This document shows, piece by piece, positions 9,867-19,599 of a stretch of 64,000 nucleotides of DNA. Position 1 is the first letter of the stretch, and each line of letters opens with the position of its first letter. Under the pieces are notes generated by a model. The model was not told the origin of the DNA and made no database searches. It saw only the letters and a program-made list of their open reading frames with translations. This DNA is from Cryobacterium psychrophilum (GTDB taxonomy: Bacteria; Actinomycetota; Actinomycetes; Actinomycetales; Microbacteriaceae), in contig NZ_SODI01000001.1 in the NCBI RefSeq assembly GCF_004365915.1, positions 1,240,001 to 1,304,000 of the forward strand, written 5' to 3'. A program made the translations under genes and the position numbers.

Positions 9867-10835
9867 TCAGGCGCTGAGCGTGCGCACACCCGCTTCAGCG
9901 ACGGCCGGAGTGCGCGGGGAACGCGACTCCAGGTGGATACCTGCGATCATACAACGCACGGATCCGCCGGCAAGCTCGATCGTGGGCACATCGAGCGGTA
10001 CGACCTGCGCCGACTTTTCGATGATGGCCAGTTGCTCGGGAGCCAGGGCGGTGAATGCCCGCTTGGACAGTGCCAGGATGCGTCCCTCCGAGCCGTGGAG
10101 CTCAATCGCGTTGCCCACAAAGTTGCGAATCTGAGCCTGGCTGAGGCTGATGACGGTACGGCCTGGAGCAGCCAACCGCGACTCGATCTCCCGCCGCCGG
10201 CTGGCGGAGGTGATCATGTCAAGACCGATGAACGCGAAATCCGTGCCAATGCACATCATGACATTCGTGTGGTAGCAGGCCACGCCCGCTTCGTCCACGG
10301 CGTCAAAGACCATGGGCTCGTAACCGAAGTTCGTGCAGAACCGCTCGAGGGCGATGGGGTCTGCCCGGTGTGAGCGTGCCACATAGGCCACTCGGCTCAC
10401 ATGGTCGAGCACCATGGCACCGGTGCCTTCGAGGTAGATGCCGTCGTGCTCAAGCCCGGAATAGTCGATGACGTCTTGAACGCGGTAGCGCTCCTTGAGC
10501 AGCTCGATCACGTCGGGCCGGCGTTCGGTGCGCCGGTTCGGCGCGTACATGGGGTACAGAGCCACGTGCCCGCCCGCGTGCGTGGAGAACCAGTTGTTGG
10601 GGAAGACACTGTCCGGCGACGCGTCGTGAGCGTCGTCGAAGAGGTGCACGGTCACCCCATGCTCCTGCAGCGTCGCGGCCACGAGCGAGACTTCGTCGTA
10701 GGCGCGGCCGGCCAGGGACAGGTCTGTCCCTGGCACGGCGGCGCTCTGAAAGGAATTGTCGGCCTGCGTCTGCGGGTTGGGGTGAAAGTGGTGCGGGCGA
10801 ACGAGGAGGACGGCGCTGGGCGCCTGAGCGGACAT
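9867..10835 (-). CDS. ctlX: Citrulline utilization hydrolase CtlX (arginine deiminase/amidinotransferase superfamily)
   Basis: A 322-residue guanidino-group-modifying enzyme. The N-terminus LLVRPHHFHPNPQTQADNSF and PDSVFPNNWFSTH, then YLEGTGAMVLDH, CYHTNVMM and the late cysteine in GGSVRCMIAGIHL (catalytic Cys) are the marks of the CtlX group. Members are thought to hydrolyse citrulline to ornithine or act on related ureido compounds. The gene follows ornithine cyclodeaminase by 10 bases on the same strand, so together they would convert citrulline through ornithine to proline. The divergent Lrp regulator probably controls the pair. Confidence 0.9.
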   Translation of the reverse strand: MSAQAPSAVLLVRPHHFHPNPQTQADNSFQSAAVPGTDLSLAGRAYDEVSLVAATLQEHGVTVHLFDDAHDASPDSVFPNNWFSTHAGGHVALYPMYAPNRRTERRPDVIELLKERYRVQDVIDYSGLEHDGIYLEGTGAMVLDHVSRVAYVARSHRADPIALERFCTNFGYEPMVFDAVDEAGVACYHTNVMMCIGTDFAFIGLDMITSASRRREIESRLAAPGRTVISLSQAQIRNFVGNAIELHGSEGRILALSKRAFTALAPEQLAIIEKSAQVVPLDVPTIELAGGSVRCMIAGIHLESRSPRTPAVAEAGVRTLSA

Positions 10836-10845
10836 GACCGTCGTC

Positions 10846-11877
10846 TTAGACGAGGACGGGCGCTGCTGCAGTCACGAGCCCGAAGAGGTCCTTCGGGTCC
10901 GCGGGGTTGGCGATGAGGTCGACCTCGTCATAGAACCCCGTGCCATCAACGGCATCACGCACGTAGCGCAGCGCCGAGAAGTCTTCGATCGCGAAGCCCA
11001 CGGAATCGAAAACCGTCACCTGTTCGGCCGAGGTGCGTCCGGCGGCACGTCCGGCCATGACCTGCCAGAGCTCGGTGATGGGTGAGTCCGCGTCGAGCTG
11101 CTGAATCTCACCCTCGACGCGAGTCTGCGGCGGGAACTCAACAAACACGGTTGCTCGGCGCAGAATCTCGGCGTCGAGTTCTGTTTTGCCCGGGCAGTCG
11201 CCCCCAATGGCATTGAGGTGCATGCCGGGTTCGATCATGTCATTCGTGACGATGGTGGCGTTTGCCTTGTCCGCCGTGCACGTGGTGACGATGTCGGCTC
11301 CGCGAACAGCTTCACGGGCGCTCGTGGCCACAACAATGTCGAATCCGAGCGGCGCCATGTTGCGCGCGAACTTCTCCATCGCGGCGGGGTCGGTGTCCCA
11401 GATTCGAATCTCGGTGATGCCGAGAATGGCGCGGAACGCCAGGGCCTGGAACTCGGACTGCGTTCCGGCGCCGATGAGGGCCAACGTGCTCGAATCGGGG
11501 CGCGCCAGGAGCCTGGCAACCATGGCACTCGTGGCGCCCGTGCGCAGCGCCGTCAGGAGTGTCATCTCCGACCAGAAGGTGGGGTAACCGTTGGAAACGT
11601 TCGCGAGGACACCGAAAGCGGTCACGGTCTGAAAACCGCGACTCGGGTTGAGCGGGTGACCGTTGACGTACTTGAAGGCGTACGTGTCACCATCGCTCGT
11701 GGGCATGAGTTCGATCACACCGGAATCCGAGTGGCTCGGCACGCGCGAGGTCTTGTCAAAGAGTTCCCAGCGCAGAAAGTCCTGTTCAAGATAGTCGACC
11801 ATGCCGGTGATGATCGGTTCGACGCCATCCTGGGCGATCCACTTGGTCATATTTGCCACATCTACGAAGCGCACCAT
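10846..11877 (-). CDS. ocd: Ornithine cyclodeaminase
   Basis: A 343-residue NAD-dependent enzyme of the ornithine cyclodeaminase/mu-crystallin family that converts ornithine to proline and ammonia. Visible parts are FKYVNGHPLNPSRGFQTVTAFG, the Rossmann motif LALIGAGTQSEFQALAF near residue 135, and GMHLNAIGGDCPGKTELD. Length and motif order match true Ocd more than the alanine dehydrogenase branch. It is the first gene of the ocd-ctlX operon; the 124-base upstream region is shared with lrp. Confidence 0.93.
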   Translation of the reverse strand: MVRFVDVANMTKWIAQDGVEPIITGMVDYLEQDFLRWELFDKTSRVPSHSDSGVIELMPTSDGDTYAFKYVNGHPLNPSRGFQTVTAFGVLANVSNGYPTFWSEMTLLTALRTGATSAMVARLLARPDSSTLALIGAGTQSEFQALAFRAILGITEIRIWDTDPAAMEKFARNMAPLGFDIVVATSAREAVRGADIVTTCTADKANATIVTNDMIEPGMHLNAIGGDCPGKTELDAEILRRATVFVEFPPQTRVEGEIQQLDADSPITELWQVMAGRAAGRTSAEQVTVFDSVGFAIEDFSALRYVRDAVDGTGFYDEVDLIANPADPKDLFGLVTAAAPVLV

Positions 11878-12001
11878 CAGCGCCTCCTTTCCTCGTTAAG
11901 TCAACGGTATTACTAGGCGATGTGTAGCGACCATGGCTCTTGAGCATCATTTTGCCCACCAAAACGCGCAATCCGTTTGGCCTCGCTATACACTTAGTGC
12001 C
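11878..12001. promoter_or_regulatory. Divergent promoter/operator region between ocd-ctlX and lrp
   Basis: An imperfect inverted repeat GTGTAGCGA (from about 11921) and TCGCTATACAC (about 11982-11992) brackets the centre of the region, a layout that suits an Lrp-type octamer binding both promoters. TACACT at about 11987-11992 is seven bases before the lrp ATG, consistent with a leaderless lrp mRNA that autorepresses. Confidence 0.45.
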
Positions 12002-12433
12002 ATGTCGACCCTTGATGATCTGGACCGCCGCCTGCTCGCGCTCCTCCGGGTGAACGCGCGGGAGTCCGTGGCGAGCCTTGCCCGCCACCTCGAGGTGACC
12101 CGGTCGACCGTGACCGCACGCCTCGACCGCCTCCAGCACTCGGGAACGGTCGTCGGCTTCTCCGTTCGAGTCCGAGAAGACCGGGACCCGTCCTCCATCC
12201 GCGCCATCACGCTCCTCGAAGTCGAGGGCCGAAGCACCGACGCCGTCATTCGCAAGCTGCGCGGGTTCTCCGAGGTGCACGCCCTGCACACCACAAACGG
12301 CGGCTGGGACCTCGTGGCGGAACTACGAACCGACACCCTCGGCAACTTCGACAGCCTGCTGGGTCGCATCCGCTCGGTCGAAGGCATCGTCAACAGCGAG
12401 ACGAGCCTGCTGCTCAGCTCTGTGCTCGTATGA
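12002..12433 (+). CDS. Lrp/AsnC-family transcriptional regulator
   Basis: A 143-residue regulator. The N-terminal HTH (LDRRLLALLRVNARESVASLARHLEVTRSTVTARLDRLQHSGTVVGF) is followed by an AsnC/RAM effector domain (ITLLEVEGRSTDAVIRKLRGFSEVHALHTTNGGWDLVAELRT). The ATG at 12002 is chosen over an upstream in-frame ATG at 11933 because it begins exactly at the conserved MSTLDDLDRRLL. It faces the ocd-ctlX operon and so probably senses an amino acid of that pathway, such as ornithine, citrulline or proline (inference). Confidence 0.93.
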   Translation: MSTLDDLDRRLLALLRVNARESVASLARHLEVTRSTVTARLDRLQHSGTVVGFSVRVREDRDPSSIRAITLLEVEGRSTDAVIRKLRGFSEVHALHTTNGGWDLVAELRTDTLGNFDSLLGRIRSVEGIVNSETSLLLSSVLV

Positions 12434-12446
12434 GCAGCACCGCCGG

Positions 12447-15135
12447 TCAGGCCAGGATCGCCGGATCCGGCGCACCGGCTTCGAGCGCGGGGGCAGGGCG
12501 CCCGAGCAGGTAACCCTGGGCGTAGCAACAGCCGGCTTCACGCAGCACGTGCAGCTGCTCAATGGTCTCCACACCCTCGGCAATCACGCCAATCTTGAGC
12601 TTCTGGGCGAGGGCGAGCAACGCCTGAACGAGGGCGACGGATGCCGCATCCGGCAGGTCCATGATGAACGAACGATCGATTTTTATTTGGTCAACAGGCA
12701 GCGCCTTGAGCCAGGCCAGCGTGGAGAACCCGGTGCCAAAATCGTCGAGGGAAATGCGCACGCCGAACTGGCGGAGCTGGGTGAGCTGCTCGATCGTGCC
12801 GGGAACGTCAATGAGCGCCCGGCTCTCGATCACCTCAAGAATCAACCGATCCGGTGACAACTGGCTCCGGTGCACGGCCGCTCGCACCGTGGGCAACAGC
12901 CGCTCATCGACCAGGGTCGCACTCGACAGGTTGACCGCCACGTGCACGGGTCGGCGGCCGTTATCCGGCCAGTTCGCCAGAGCCTCACAGGCAACTCCGA
13001 GCGACCAGAGGTCCAGCTCGGCGATCAGCCCGGTCTCTTCCGCGAGGGGCAGGAATGCGCCAGGGGCGAGGAGCCCGAGCCGCGGATGCGCCCACCGGAT
13101 GAGGGCCTCCACGCCCACGACGTCACCCGTGTCCGTCACGGACATGTCGACGATCGGCTGAAAATGTAGTCGCATCTCGTTGCGCTCAAGCGCCAAGGCC
13201 AGCTCTTCGTGTTGCAGCGGTGAGGGCCCGGTGGCGGATATCTCATTCGACACGGATACTTGGTTGCGCCCGAGTCGCTTGGCCGCATACATGGCGGTGT
13301 CAGCGGCGACCAGCAGCTGCTCACCCCGCCCATTGGTACCCCCGTGCAGGGCAACGCCCACGCTCGCCGTGATCCGCAGACCTTGGCCGGCCACCCGGAA
13401 GGGCACGTTGAGGCACTCCACAATTCGCTTCGCCTGGTCGACGGCCCACGCTTCCCCCGGCACTTCACGGAATACCATGGCGAACTCGTCGCCGCTCAGG
13501 CGGCCAATCGTTCCACCCTCACTGATCTCGACGCGCAAACGCTCGGCGATTTGACGCAGGAGCTCGTCCCCCGTGCCATGCCCCAGCTTGTCGTTCACCC
13601 GCTTGAAATTGTCGAGGTCACAAAAGAGCACGGCCGTGGTGGATTCCGGCCCGCTCTCCGCGAGCGCCGTCTCAAGCGCCCCGGTGAACAGCACTCGATT
13701 CGGCAGGCCGGTCAGGGAATCGTGCAGGGCTTGGTGCCGTACGGTGGCGAGCAGGCGTGCGTTCTCCAGGGCCTTGGCTCCCTGTTGGCTGACTCCCTCT
13801 ATGCGCGCAAGCAGCCCACACTCGCGTTCGAGCGGTACCGGTGTGCACCAGCCGGCGACGGCAATGCCCATGAGCTTGTCACCGGCAAGGAGAGGCACAG
13901 CAATCACACTCGGCACTCCGATGGCGCCAAGGAGCATTGCAAGGGGAGGGCTTACAGCGTCAATGCTGAGGAGGACCGACCTGTGGTTCGCAAGGATCTC
14001 CGTGATCTCCGGAGTCTCTGAGGCACGAAGCGGGTTCTGCAGCAGAAGGCTGCGTTCCTTTTCACCAAATTGGGAGGTCGCGACGGTCTTCAAGACTCCG
14101 AGGTGCTGGTCCCACATCAACACCGCGGACAGGTCGCAGCCGACAATCTTCGGCACGGCCGTGGCGATCGCTTCTGACACCTGTTGAACACTGTCAACGA
14201 CGGCGAGTTCATGGGCGAGACCGAGGAGCGCCGACGAACGGCGTGCCTCGCGGTTGCTGCCGTCGAGCGCGGTGAACAGATCGAGTGCGGCTGCGGCGTG
14301 TCCGGCGTAGGCCTCGAAGAGCTCTTTCTCGCCGTCCATCGCTTGATGCCCCGGCGAGAACAGTGCGGCCGCGTAACCGTGACGCCTTCGCGCCGACTCG
14401 ATGGGAACGACGACCGAACGCTCGCCGAGGTCGTCCCCACTCAGGATCTGCTCCGCAGTGCGCTCGGCCTCCTCGGGGTCAAGGCCATGCGAACGCACGA
14501 TGGGCCGGCCATGGTCCGGCTGGATCACGACAAGGTGCGCCGGGGCCAGGACGGCTGAGTCTGCGTGGTCAACGATGCGGGTGAGCATCTCGTCGAGATC
14601 TTCGCTGCTGACCAGGTTGGCCGCGGCGTGCTGCACCTCTTTCACCCGATGAAGTAACGCACCAAAGGATTGCTGGGTGGATAGCGCTGGTTTGCGCGAC
14701 GACCACCACCGCTCACGCTTCGACCACGTCATCTCATAGGTACAGGCGGGGAAGCCATCCGACTGGCACTCGCGGTGCTCAATCCTGGCACGCCCGAACC
14801 CGAAAAGCGTGGGTACGGCCGCCAGCAACCCGCTGGCGTATTGACAGTCCAACCGGGAATGCTCGTATCCGTCACGCAGGCGATACCGGACGACCGCGCG
14901 CGACTTTTCGACTTCCACCACCTCCATCGTCGATGTGGTGGTGAACTTGGGCACGATGCGTGGCAGGCGGCGGTAGGCGGCGGCGGGGTTCGCGAAGGTG
15001 GAAAGAAGCTGCAGGAGCACGGATGGAGCGCTGCCGGTGGCCGCTGTCGCCCCCATTTCAAACATGGTGCGTGGGTCACCAAGTACGGCCGTGGCCGCCT
15101 CGAAAAGTCGAATTCGGGTGGCGTAGCTGACCCAC
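12447..15135 (-). pseudogene. 3' part of a GAF-GGDEF-EAL cyclic-di-GMP gene, severed by an IS21-family element
   Basis: The frame from the IS junction at 15135 reads WVSYATRIRLFEAATAVLGDPRT and continues without a break into an 872-residue stretch that could also start at ATG 15063-15065. In order it holds a small cysteine-bearing sensory domain (DCQYASGLLAAVPTLFGF ... CQSDGFPACTYEMTW), two GAF-like domains (about residues 130-430), a diguanylate cyclase domain with SGDEF in place of GGDEF (still an active-type motif), and an EAL phosphodiesterase domain with VEALIRWAHP, LDDFGTGFSTL and KIDRSFI. It would make or break cyclic-di-GMP. The N-terminal 49 codons lie on the far side of the IS at 17817-17959. 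Whether the remaining portion is expressed from an IS-borne promoter cannot be seen. Confidence 0.93.
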
Positions 15136-15328
15136 TGTGTTTTGTCAACTTGAAGCCGGCCATTTCAGCGCTAAGAAACCTGCCAGTTCAGCACCGTTTC
15201 CGGCCAGTTGAGCACCGCGGCCTCATCGGCCGGTTTTCGGGGTTAACTCCGTCGCCACGAGCCTTGGAGCAGGGCGTTGCGGTGGCCCGGTCGGCGTCAG
15301 GTTCGAGGTCGGCCGGGCCGGTCCAGGG

Positions 15329-16060
15329 CTATTTCATGAGCGCGTGCTTCACGCGGTAGGACTCGCCGCGAAACTGGAGGAGGCGGCCGTGGTGGACGAT
15401 GCGGTCGATGACGGCTGCGGCCATGTTGTCGTCGCCGAACACCGTTCCCCAGCGCGAAAATTCTAGATTTGTTGTGATGATCAGGCTTCTTTTTTCATAA
15501 CCATCCGCGATGACTTGGAACAAGAGCCGAGCTCCCTCAGTATCAATCGGGAGGTAGCCAAATTCGTCAATTGCGATGAGCCGGTTCTTCGCTATGTTGG
15601 CTAGTTCCCGGTCGAGGCGGCCTTCGTCTTTGGCGCGGCGCAGCTGCATCACTAGCGACGAGGTCGTGTAGAAGCGGCCTGGGATTCCTTGCTGGCAGGC
15701 GGCGGCGATGAGCGCGCTGGCGAGGTGGGTTTTGCCGGTGCCAACGTCGCCGTAGAGGACCAGGTCTTCGGCCCGGTTGATGAAATCCAACGACGTCAGC
15801 TCCTCCCGGCCGTAGTCCTCGGGGAATTTCACGCTTGAGTAGTCGAAACCTGTGAGCGATTTCAGCGCCGGCAGCCGAGCGGCCGTCAACAGTCGTTGAC
15901 GGCGTGATGCTTGTCGGGATTCGTGCTCGGCCAGGAGCACTCCGTGAAGGTATTCGCGTTGTTTCGGGGTGCCTTTCTCGGCCCATTCGACCAGCACGGC
16001 GTGGGTCAGCGATGCTTGCCGGCCGGTCGCGATGATGTCCTGCGCAGTGATCAGGGTCAT
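15329..16060 (-). CDS. istB: IS21-family helper ATPase IstB
   Basis: A 243-residue DnaC-like AAA+ ATPase that assists the IstA transposase in target selection. The Walker A motif GDVGTGKTH is near residue 103 and the Walker B-like region LIAIDEFGYLPID near residue 164; ITTNLEFSRWGTVFGDDNMAAAVIDRIVHHG is the usual IstB C-terminal signature. The start codon overlaps the istA stop (ATGA). Full length, no damage seen. Confidence 0.97.
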   Translation of the reverse strand: MTLITAQDIIATGRQASLTHAVLVEWAEKGTPKQREYLHGVLLAEHESRQASRRQRLLTAARLPALKSLTGFDYSSVKFPEDYGREELTSLDFINRAEDLVLYGDVGTGKTHLASALIAAACQQGIPGRFYTTSSLVMQLRRAKDEGRLDRELANIAKNRLIAIDEFGYLPIDTEGARLLFQVIADGYEKRSLIITTNLEFSRWGTVFGDDNMAAAVIDRIVHHGRLLQFRGESYRVKHALMK

Positions 16061-17550
16061 GCGATTTCTCCCGTCAGCGTGTTGACGGTAGTGAAGGCGT
16101 CGGCGGTGAAGATGTCATAAACGCTCAAGTCCACGTTCTCCACTGCCGGGCTGGTCCCGCCGGCCAGGCGCCGGGCGAGCATGCCCAACGCAGCGATCTC
16201 CGGGGTGTCTCCGCGCTGGATCAGCATGTCAGCAGCAGTGATGGCAGCATCGAACCCGGCCGATCCTGATGCGGCATCAACGGCACTGAGAAGTCGGCGC
16301 CGGTTGGTTGCGGTGGCCTTGTCGAGCCAGTCGCGCACGGGCCCTGGGACCAACGGCCGCAGCTGGGAATGGCTCCAGGCGCCGGGCTTGGTCACTAGCA
16401 ACGGCAGGAGCGCGGCCGGTCCGAAGATCGTCTCGGTCTGTCGTCCGAAGGCCCGCGGGAAGGAGCGGACGGGCGTCGACTGTTCGTCGAGGATCTCGAT
16501 GACGTCGTGGCGTAATCCGACCGTGAGGGTGCGGCTGTGGAAGGAGGAACCGGCCGCGTAGGTGTTCCCGTCGATGAGGAGGTTGCCCTTCTTGTCGGCG
16601 GTGCGGGACTCGTAACGCACCGGGTCAAAGCCGACGCCGGGCAACGCCAGGCTGGCAGCGACGTCCTGGGCGAAGAGCTCGCTGATGGGCAGGCCTTTCC
16701 GGTAGTGCGTGGCCTCAGCCAGCGCCAGGCACCGCGTCATCAGCACCTCGTTCAGGCCCTGCAAGGTGGCTGCTTCGGGCTCGGGGACCATCAGGTTCCG
16801 GCGGAGGAACCCGACGGCGTTTTCCACGTTGCCTTTCTCGTTGCCGGAGTATGGATTGCAGTATCTGGATTCGGATCGGTAGTGCAGTTTGAACGCGCCA
16901 AACAGCTTGGTCTCGACGACCTTGGTGCCGACGCGTCGTCCGATGCCAGTGGCATTGTCAAAGACCAAGTGCCGCGGCGCAGCACCGATGTGATCAAACA
17001 CAGTGCGCAGCCCGTGGCAGACGCACTCGGCGGTTTCGCCGCGGTAGGCCTGCACGAAGCGCATGTTCGAGAACGGAAACGTGACAACGAAGATATGCAG
17101 GACCTGCCGGAGCCCGCCGATGATGGCCTCGGCCTGGCCGAAGTCGACCTGCGCGGTGCCGGCCGGCCAGACCAATTCGGTGAAGCCCTCCCCGGCCTGG
17201 CGATGAAGGTCGTTCCACTTCTTCACGAAGCGTTGCACCGGAGAGTAACTGCCGGTGAAACCCCTCTCGGCGACCAACCGGTCAAAGACCCGCTTGGCCG
17301 TGTGGCGTTGCTTCCGGGGTCGGCGCTGGTCCTCGCTCAACCACTCTTCCACGGTCGTTTCAAACCCAGTCATCGCCGAGCCCGCGGGCCGGGCCATCGG
17401 CGCCGGAGGCTGGGGTGAGTAGTCACGTTGACCGGTGTATTTGACCACCGCGTCGCGGCTGACTCCCAACCGGCGGGCGATTTCACGGCCCGCAATTCCG
17501 TGGGAGTCGAGAGTTCTGATATTTTCTTGCACGGACATGGGTACCGTCAT
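16057..17550 (-). CDS. istA: IS21-family transposase IstA
   Basis: A 497-residue DDE transposase. It has an N-terminal HTH (IAGREIARRLGVSRDAVVKY), then an rve integrase core with the acidic triad visible in AQVDFGQAEA, LVFDNATG and GNEKGNVENAVGFLRRN. The C-terminal Mu-type beta barrel region follows. Full length compared with the family and directly upstream of istB with a 4-base overlap. Confidence 0.97.
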   Translation of the reverse strand: MTVPMSVQENIRTLDSHGIAGREIARRLGVSRDAVVKYTGQRDYSPQPPAPMARPAGSAMTGFETTVEEWLSEDQRRPRKQRHTAKRVFDRLVAERGFTGSYSPVQRFVKKWNDLHRQAGEGFTELVWPAGTAQVDFGQAEAIIGGLRQVLHIFVVTFPFSNMRFVQAYRGETAECVCHGLRTVFDHIGAAPRHLVFDNATGIGRRVGTKVVETKLFGAFKLHYRSESRYCNPYSGNEKGNVENAVGFLRRNLMVPEPEAATLQGLNEVLMTRCLALAEATHYRKGLPISELFAQDVAASLALPGVGFDPVRYESRTADKKGNLLIDGNTYAAGSSFHSRTLTVGLRHDVIEILDEQSTPVRSFPRAFGRQTETIFGPAALLPLLVTKPGAWSHSQLRPLVPGPVRDWLDKATATNRRRLLSAVDAASGSAGFDAAITAADMLIQRGDTPEIAALGMLARRLAGGTSPAVENVDLSVYDIFTADAFTTVNTLTGEIA

Positions 17551-17810
17551 CTGCTTCCTGGTTCCTTCCGGCGCGACCGCTTGGCAGTAGACACGCCTTT
17601 AGGAACCTATCGGGGGGTGGCGGGCCCATGTCTCCATCGCTTGGGAGAGGGCCACGGCCACCGGTGATCTCAATCTCTACGCATCCCCGGATCCAAGGTT
17701 TTGGAGGGGAATCTGCTGGCCTGATTCTTAGCGCTTTTTTGGCAGGAAACCAGCCGCTAACTTGGCAGGAATCCAGCGCCGAAACGGCCTACAAAGAGTT
17801 GATCACACAC

Positions 17811-17959
17811 ACCCACGACGAGGGTTCCAGCAACTGCTCGGGCGAGAGTTCAACCTGTGCGAGCGCCAAGACATCATGCACCGCCTGGTCGCCGCGATGC
17901 GCACGCACATAGCCCAGGATCAGACTAATCGTGGCGCTCGACGTCTCACGCGGTTCCAT
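17811..17959 (-). pseudogene. 5' fragment of the IS-interrupted GAF-GGDEF-EAL gene
   Basis: From ATG 17957-17959 the frame encodes MEPRETSSATISLILGYVRA and runs 49 codons to ...SPEQLLEPSSW at the target duplication, after which it enters IS sequence and stops at 17789. Deleting the IS and one ACCCAC copy joins this exactly, in frame, to VSYATRIRLFEAATAVL at 15135 on the other side. The start has no strong ribosome site, so a start slightly upstream (18007) is possible. The 208 bases up to the AraC gene hold the original promoter. Confidence 0.9.
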
Positions 17960-18167
17960 CACTGCACTATTCCTTCGATGATCATGTCCGCGGTGGGTAG
18001 CGACCAATCCGTCTCACTCATCATTATCGGCCGAAGAACAGCGAATGTTACGACTTCCCCACAGTACCTTTCTCCCGGGCGCGGAACGCGAAGCGATCGA
18101 AGCATGTCTCCAGTTGTTCCGTGCGGCCTGTGGGCCGGAGCGTGCTCGTCTCGCCACGCGGTGAGAA

Positions 18168-18611
18168 ATGACGACCAGCGGCGCCGACCGAGACGATCCC
18201 GGAGAGTCCTGCCATCACCCACGAACGCTGGCAGAAGTATGCCGCGTGGCCCGTTTCGATCGACACTTCTCGGAGCCGCTTGATGTGGCCGCGATCGCCG
18301 AAATAGCGCATATGTCGGTTTCATACTTCTCTCGACGGCTCCGCCTCGTGTTCTGCGAATCTCCACACCAGTATCTTTACCGTCGACGTATTGAGCGTGC
18401 CAAATGGTTACTGCGAACCAGTGAATTACCTGTCACTGAGATTGCCAACGCGGTCGGATACGCCAGTCTGGGGACCTTCACGCGGACATTCGTGCGTATT
18501 GTCGGCGAAACTCCCACCCGTCACCGGGCACGCGGACCAATTGGTCCGATTCCCGGATGTATCGCCCGTGCGTGGAACAAAGACAGCACAATTGGAGAAG
18601 CCAGCAGATAG
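18168..18611 (+). CDS. AraC-family transcriptional regulator (short, HTH only)
   Basis: A 147-residue protein that is little more than the double-HTH AraC DNA-binding domain (about residues 22-125): FSEPLDVAAIAEIAHMSVSYFSRRLRLVF, then TEIANAVGYASLGTFTRTFVRIVGETP. There is no room for a sugar-binding cupin domain, so effector sensing, if any, is by another part. It lies 22 bases before a VOC-fold protein on the same strand; such AraC-VOC pairs are common. ATG at 18168 with a weak ribosome site. Confidence 0.9.
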   Translation: MTTSGADRDDPGESCHHPRTLAEVCRVARFDRHFSEPLDVAAIAEIAHMSVSYFSRRLRLVFCESPHQYLYRRRIERAKWLLRTSELPVTEIANAVGYASLGTFTRTFVRIVGETPTRHRARGPIGPIPGCIARAWNKDSTIGEASR

Positions 18612-18633
18612 CGAACGCCTCTACTGTTGGCAC

Positions 18634-19071
18634 ATGTTCACCAATATTCTTGTCACTCCGATGTACGTGACCGATCAAGACCAAGCATTAGCGTTCTACG
18701 TCGACAAGCTCGGCTTCGAGGTCGAAACCGACGCCGACCTAGGCAATATGAGGTGGTTGACTGTGCGTTTACCCTCCCGCACCGATCGGGTTGTGCTGCT
18801 TCAGCGCATCGGCGACCAGTCCGCCACAGGCTCGCCCGAGACAGCCGAGATGCTGCGAGAGCTGACCGAGCGAGGCACATCGAGTTGGATGATCCTCACC
18901 ACGAACGACTGTCATGACACCTATAGGAAACTGACCGAGCTGGGTGTCGAGATCATCCAAGAACCGACCGAACAGATGTACGGCACCGACATGGCGATCC
19001 GGGATCCATTTGGGAACCAGATCCGGATCACGCAAATGCCCAGCCAAGGCGAGGAATCTGCTCCTTCATAG
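18634..19071 (+). CDS. VOC-fold (glyoxalase/bleomycin-resistance type) protein
   Basis: A 145-residue vicinal-oxygen-chelate protein with two beta-alpha-beta-beta-beta repeats: VTPMYVTDQDQALAFYVDKLGFEVETDADL in the first and the closing IRDPFGNQIRITQMP in the second. The ATG at 18634 begins exactly at the family start; a longer frame overlapping the AraC gene is rejected. It could be a small dioxygenase-like or a ligand-binding/resistance protein; no substrate is evident. Probably co-transcribed with the AraC regulator. Confidence 0.88.
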   Translation: MFTNILVTPMYVTDQDQALAFYVDKLGFEVETDADLGNMRWLTVRLPSRTDRVVLLQRIGDQSATGSPETAEMLRELTERGTSSWMILTTNDCHDTYRKLTELGVEIIQEPTEQMYGTDMAIRDPFGNQIRITQMPSQGEESAPS

Positions 19072-19599
19072 CGGGCAGACTTTCACAGCCCATTTCGCGA
19101 CGCCGGAGACGCCATGAGGCTAACTTTCGTGAGCGGCCAGCGAACAGACCGCCTTTGGGCAATGAAGGGACTCCGAATCGCCCGCAGGCGAACTGTGCAT
19201 GTCTACGTCAACTGTCCACAGATGGTGGCCCGTCTCCTGATCGTAGGCTCCCACGTCGGGTGCGGTCCAGGAGTTGGTCACGAGGACGGCCTTCGCGGCC
19301 ACTTCCGACGAAACTGACCGCGTCCTTCTGCAATGCGCGGCGAGCACCGTTAATCTCCGTGCGGTACGAACGGAAGCGTCAACCACGATCGAACGAAAGG
19401 TAGTGATCCAAAAACAACGCGAAAGTTCCTTCGTCGAAGACCACGGATTCGGAGCTCATCAGCTGGACCGAGTTCCTGTGCCACGTGTGACGTTTCCATG
19501 ATTCATGTCATCTCAGCTTTGACGCGCAGGTTGAAAGCCTGCTCGTTGAAAACACAGCAACGCTCGCGAAAAAGTAGACCGGGGAGGTATTCCCGTCTG
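19072..19599. other. 528-base stretch with no supported gene
   Basis: Short open frames occur on both strands but none has recognisable protein character, good ribosome sites or family motifs. Base composition is slightly less GC-rich than the neighbours. No hairpin terminator is obvious for either flanking gene. It may be decayed sequence at the edge of the accessory region. Confidence 0.5.

Larger units (their letters stand above)
15136..17810 (-). mobile_element. Complete IS21-family insertion sequence with 6-bp target duplication
   Basis: About 2.7 kb. The direct repeat ACCCAC is found at 15130-15135 and again at 17811-17816 and is present once in the reconstructed host gene. The ends begin TGTGTTTTGTCAAC on the left and, inverted, GTGTGTGATCAACT on the right, with further internal copies of a GCCAGTTCAGCACC-like repeat near the left end, as expected for IS21 multiple-end repeats. 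It carries istA and istB in the order and with the ATGA overlap normal for IS21. The exact boundary may be off by one base because of the CACACAC run. It may still be active. Confidence 0.93.

Noticed and set aside
17959..18366. A 135-codon minus-strand frame upstream of the split cyclic-di-GMP gene
   Set aside because: It overlaps the AraC gene on the other strand, has no family match by eye, and the true 5' fragment is in a different frame.
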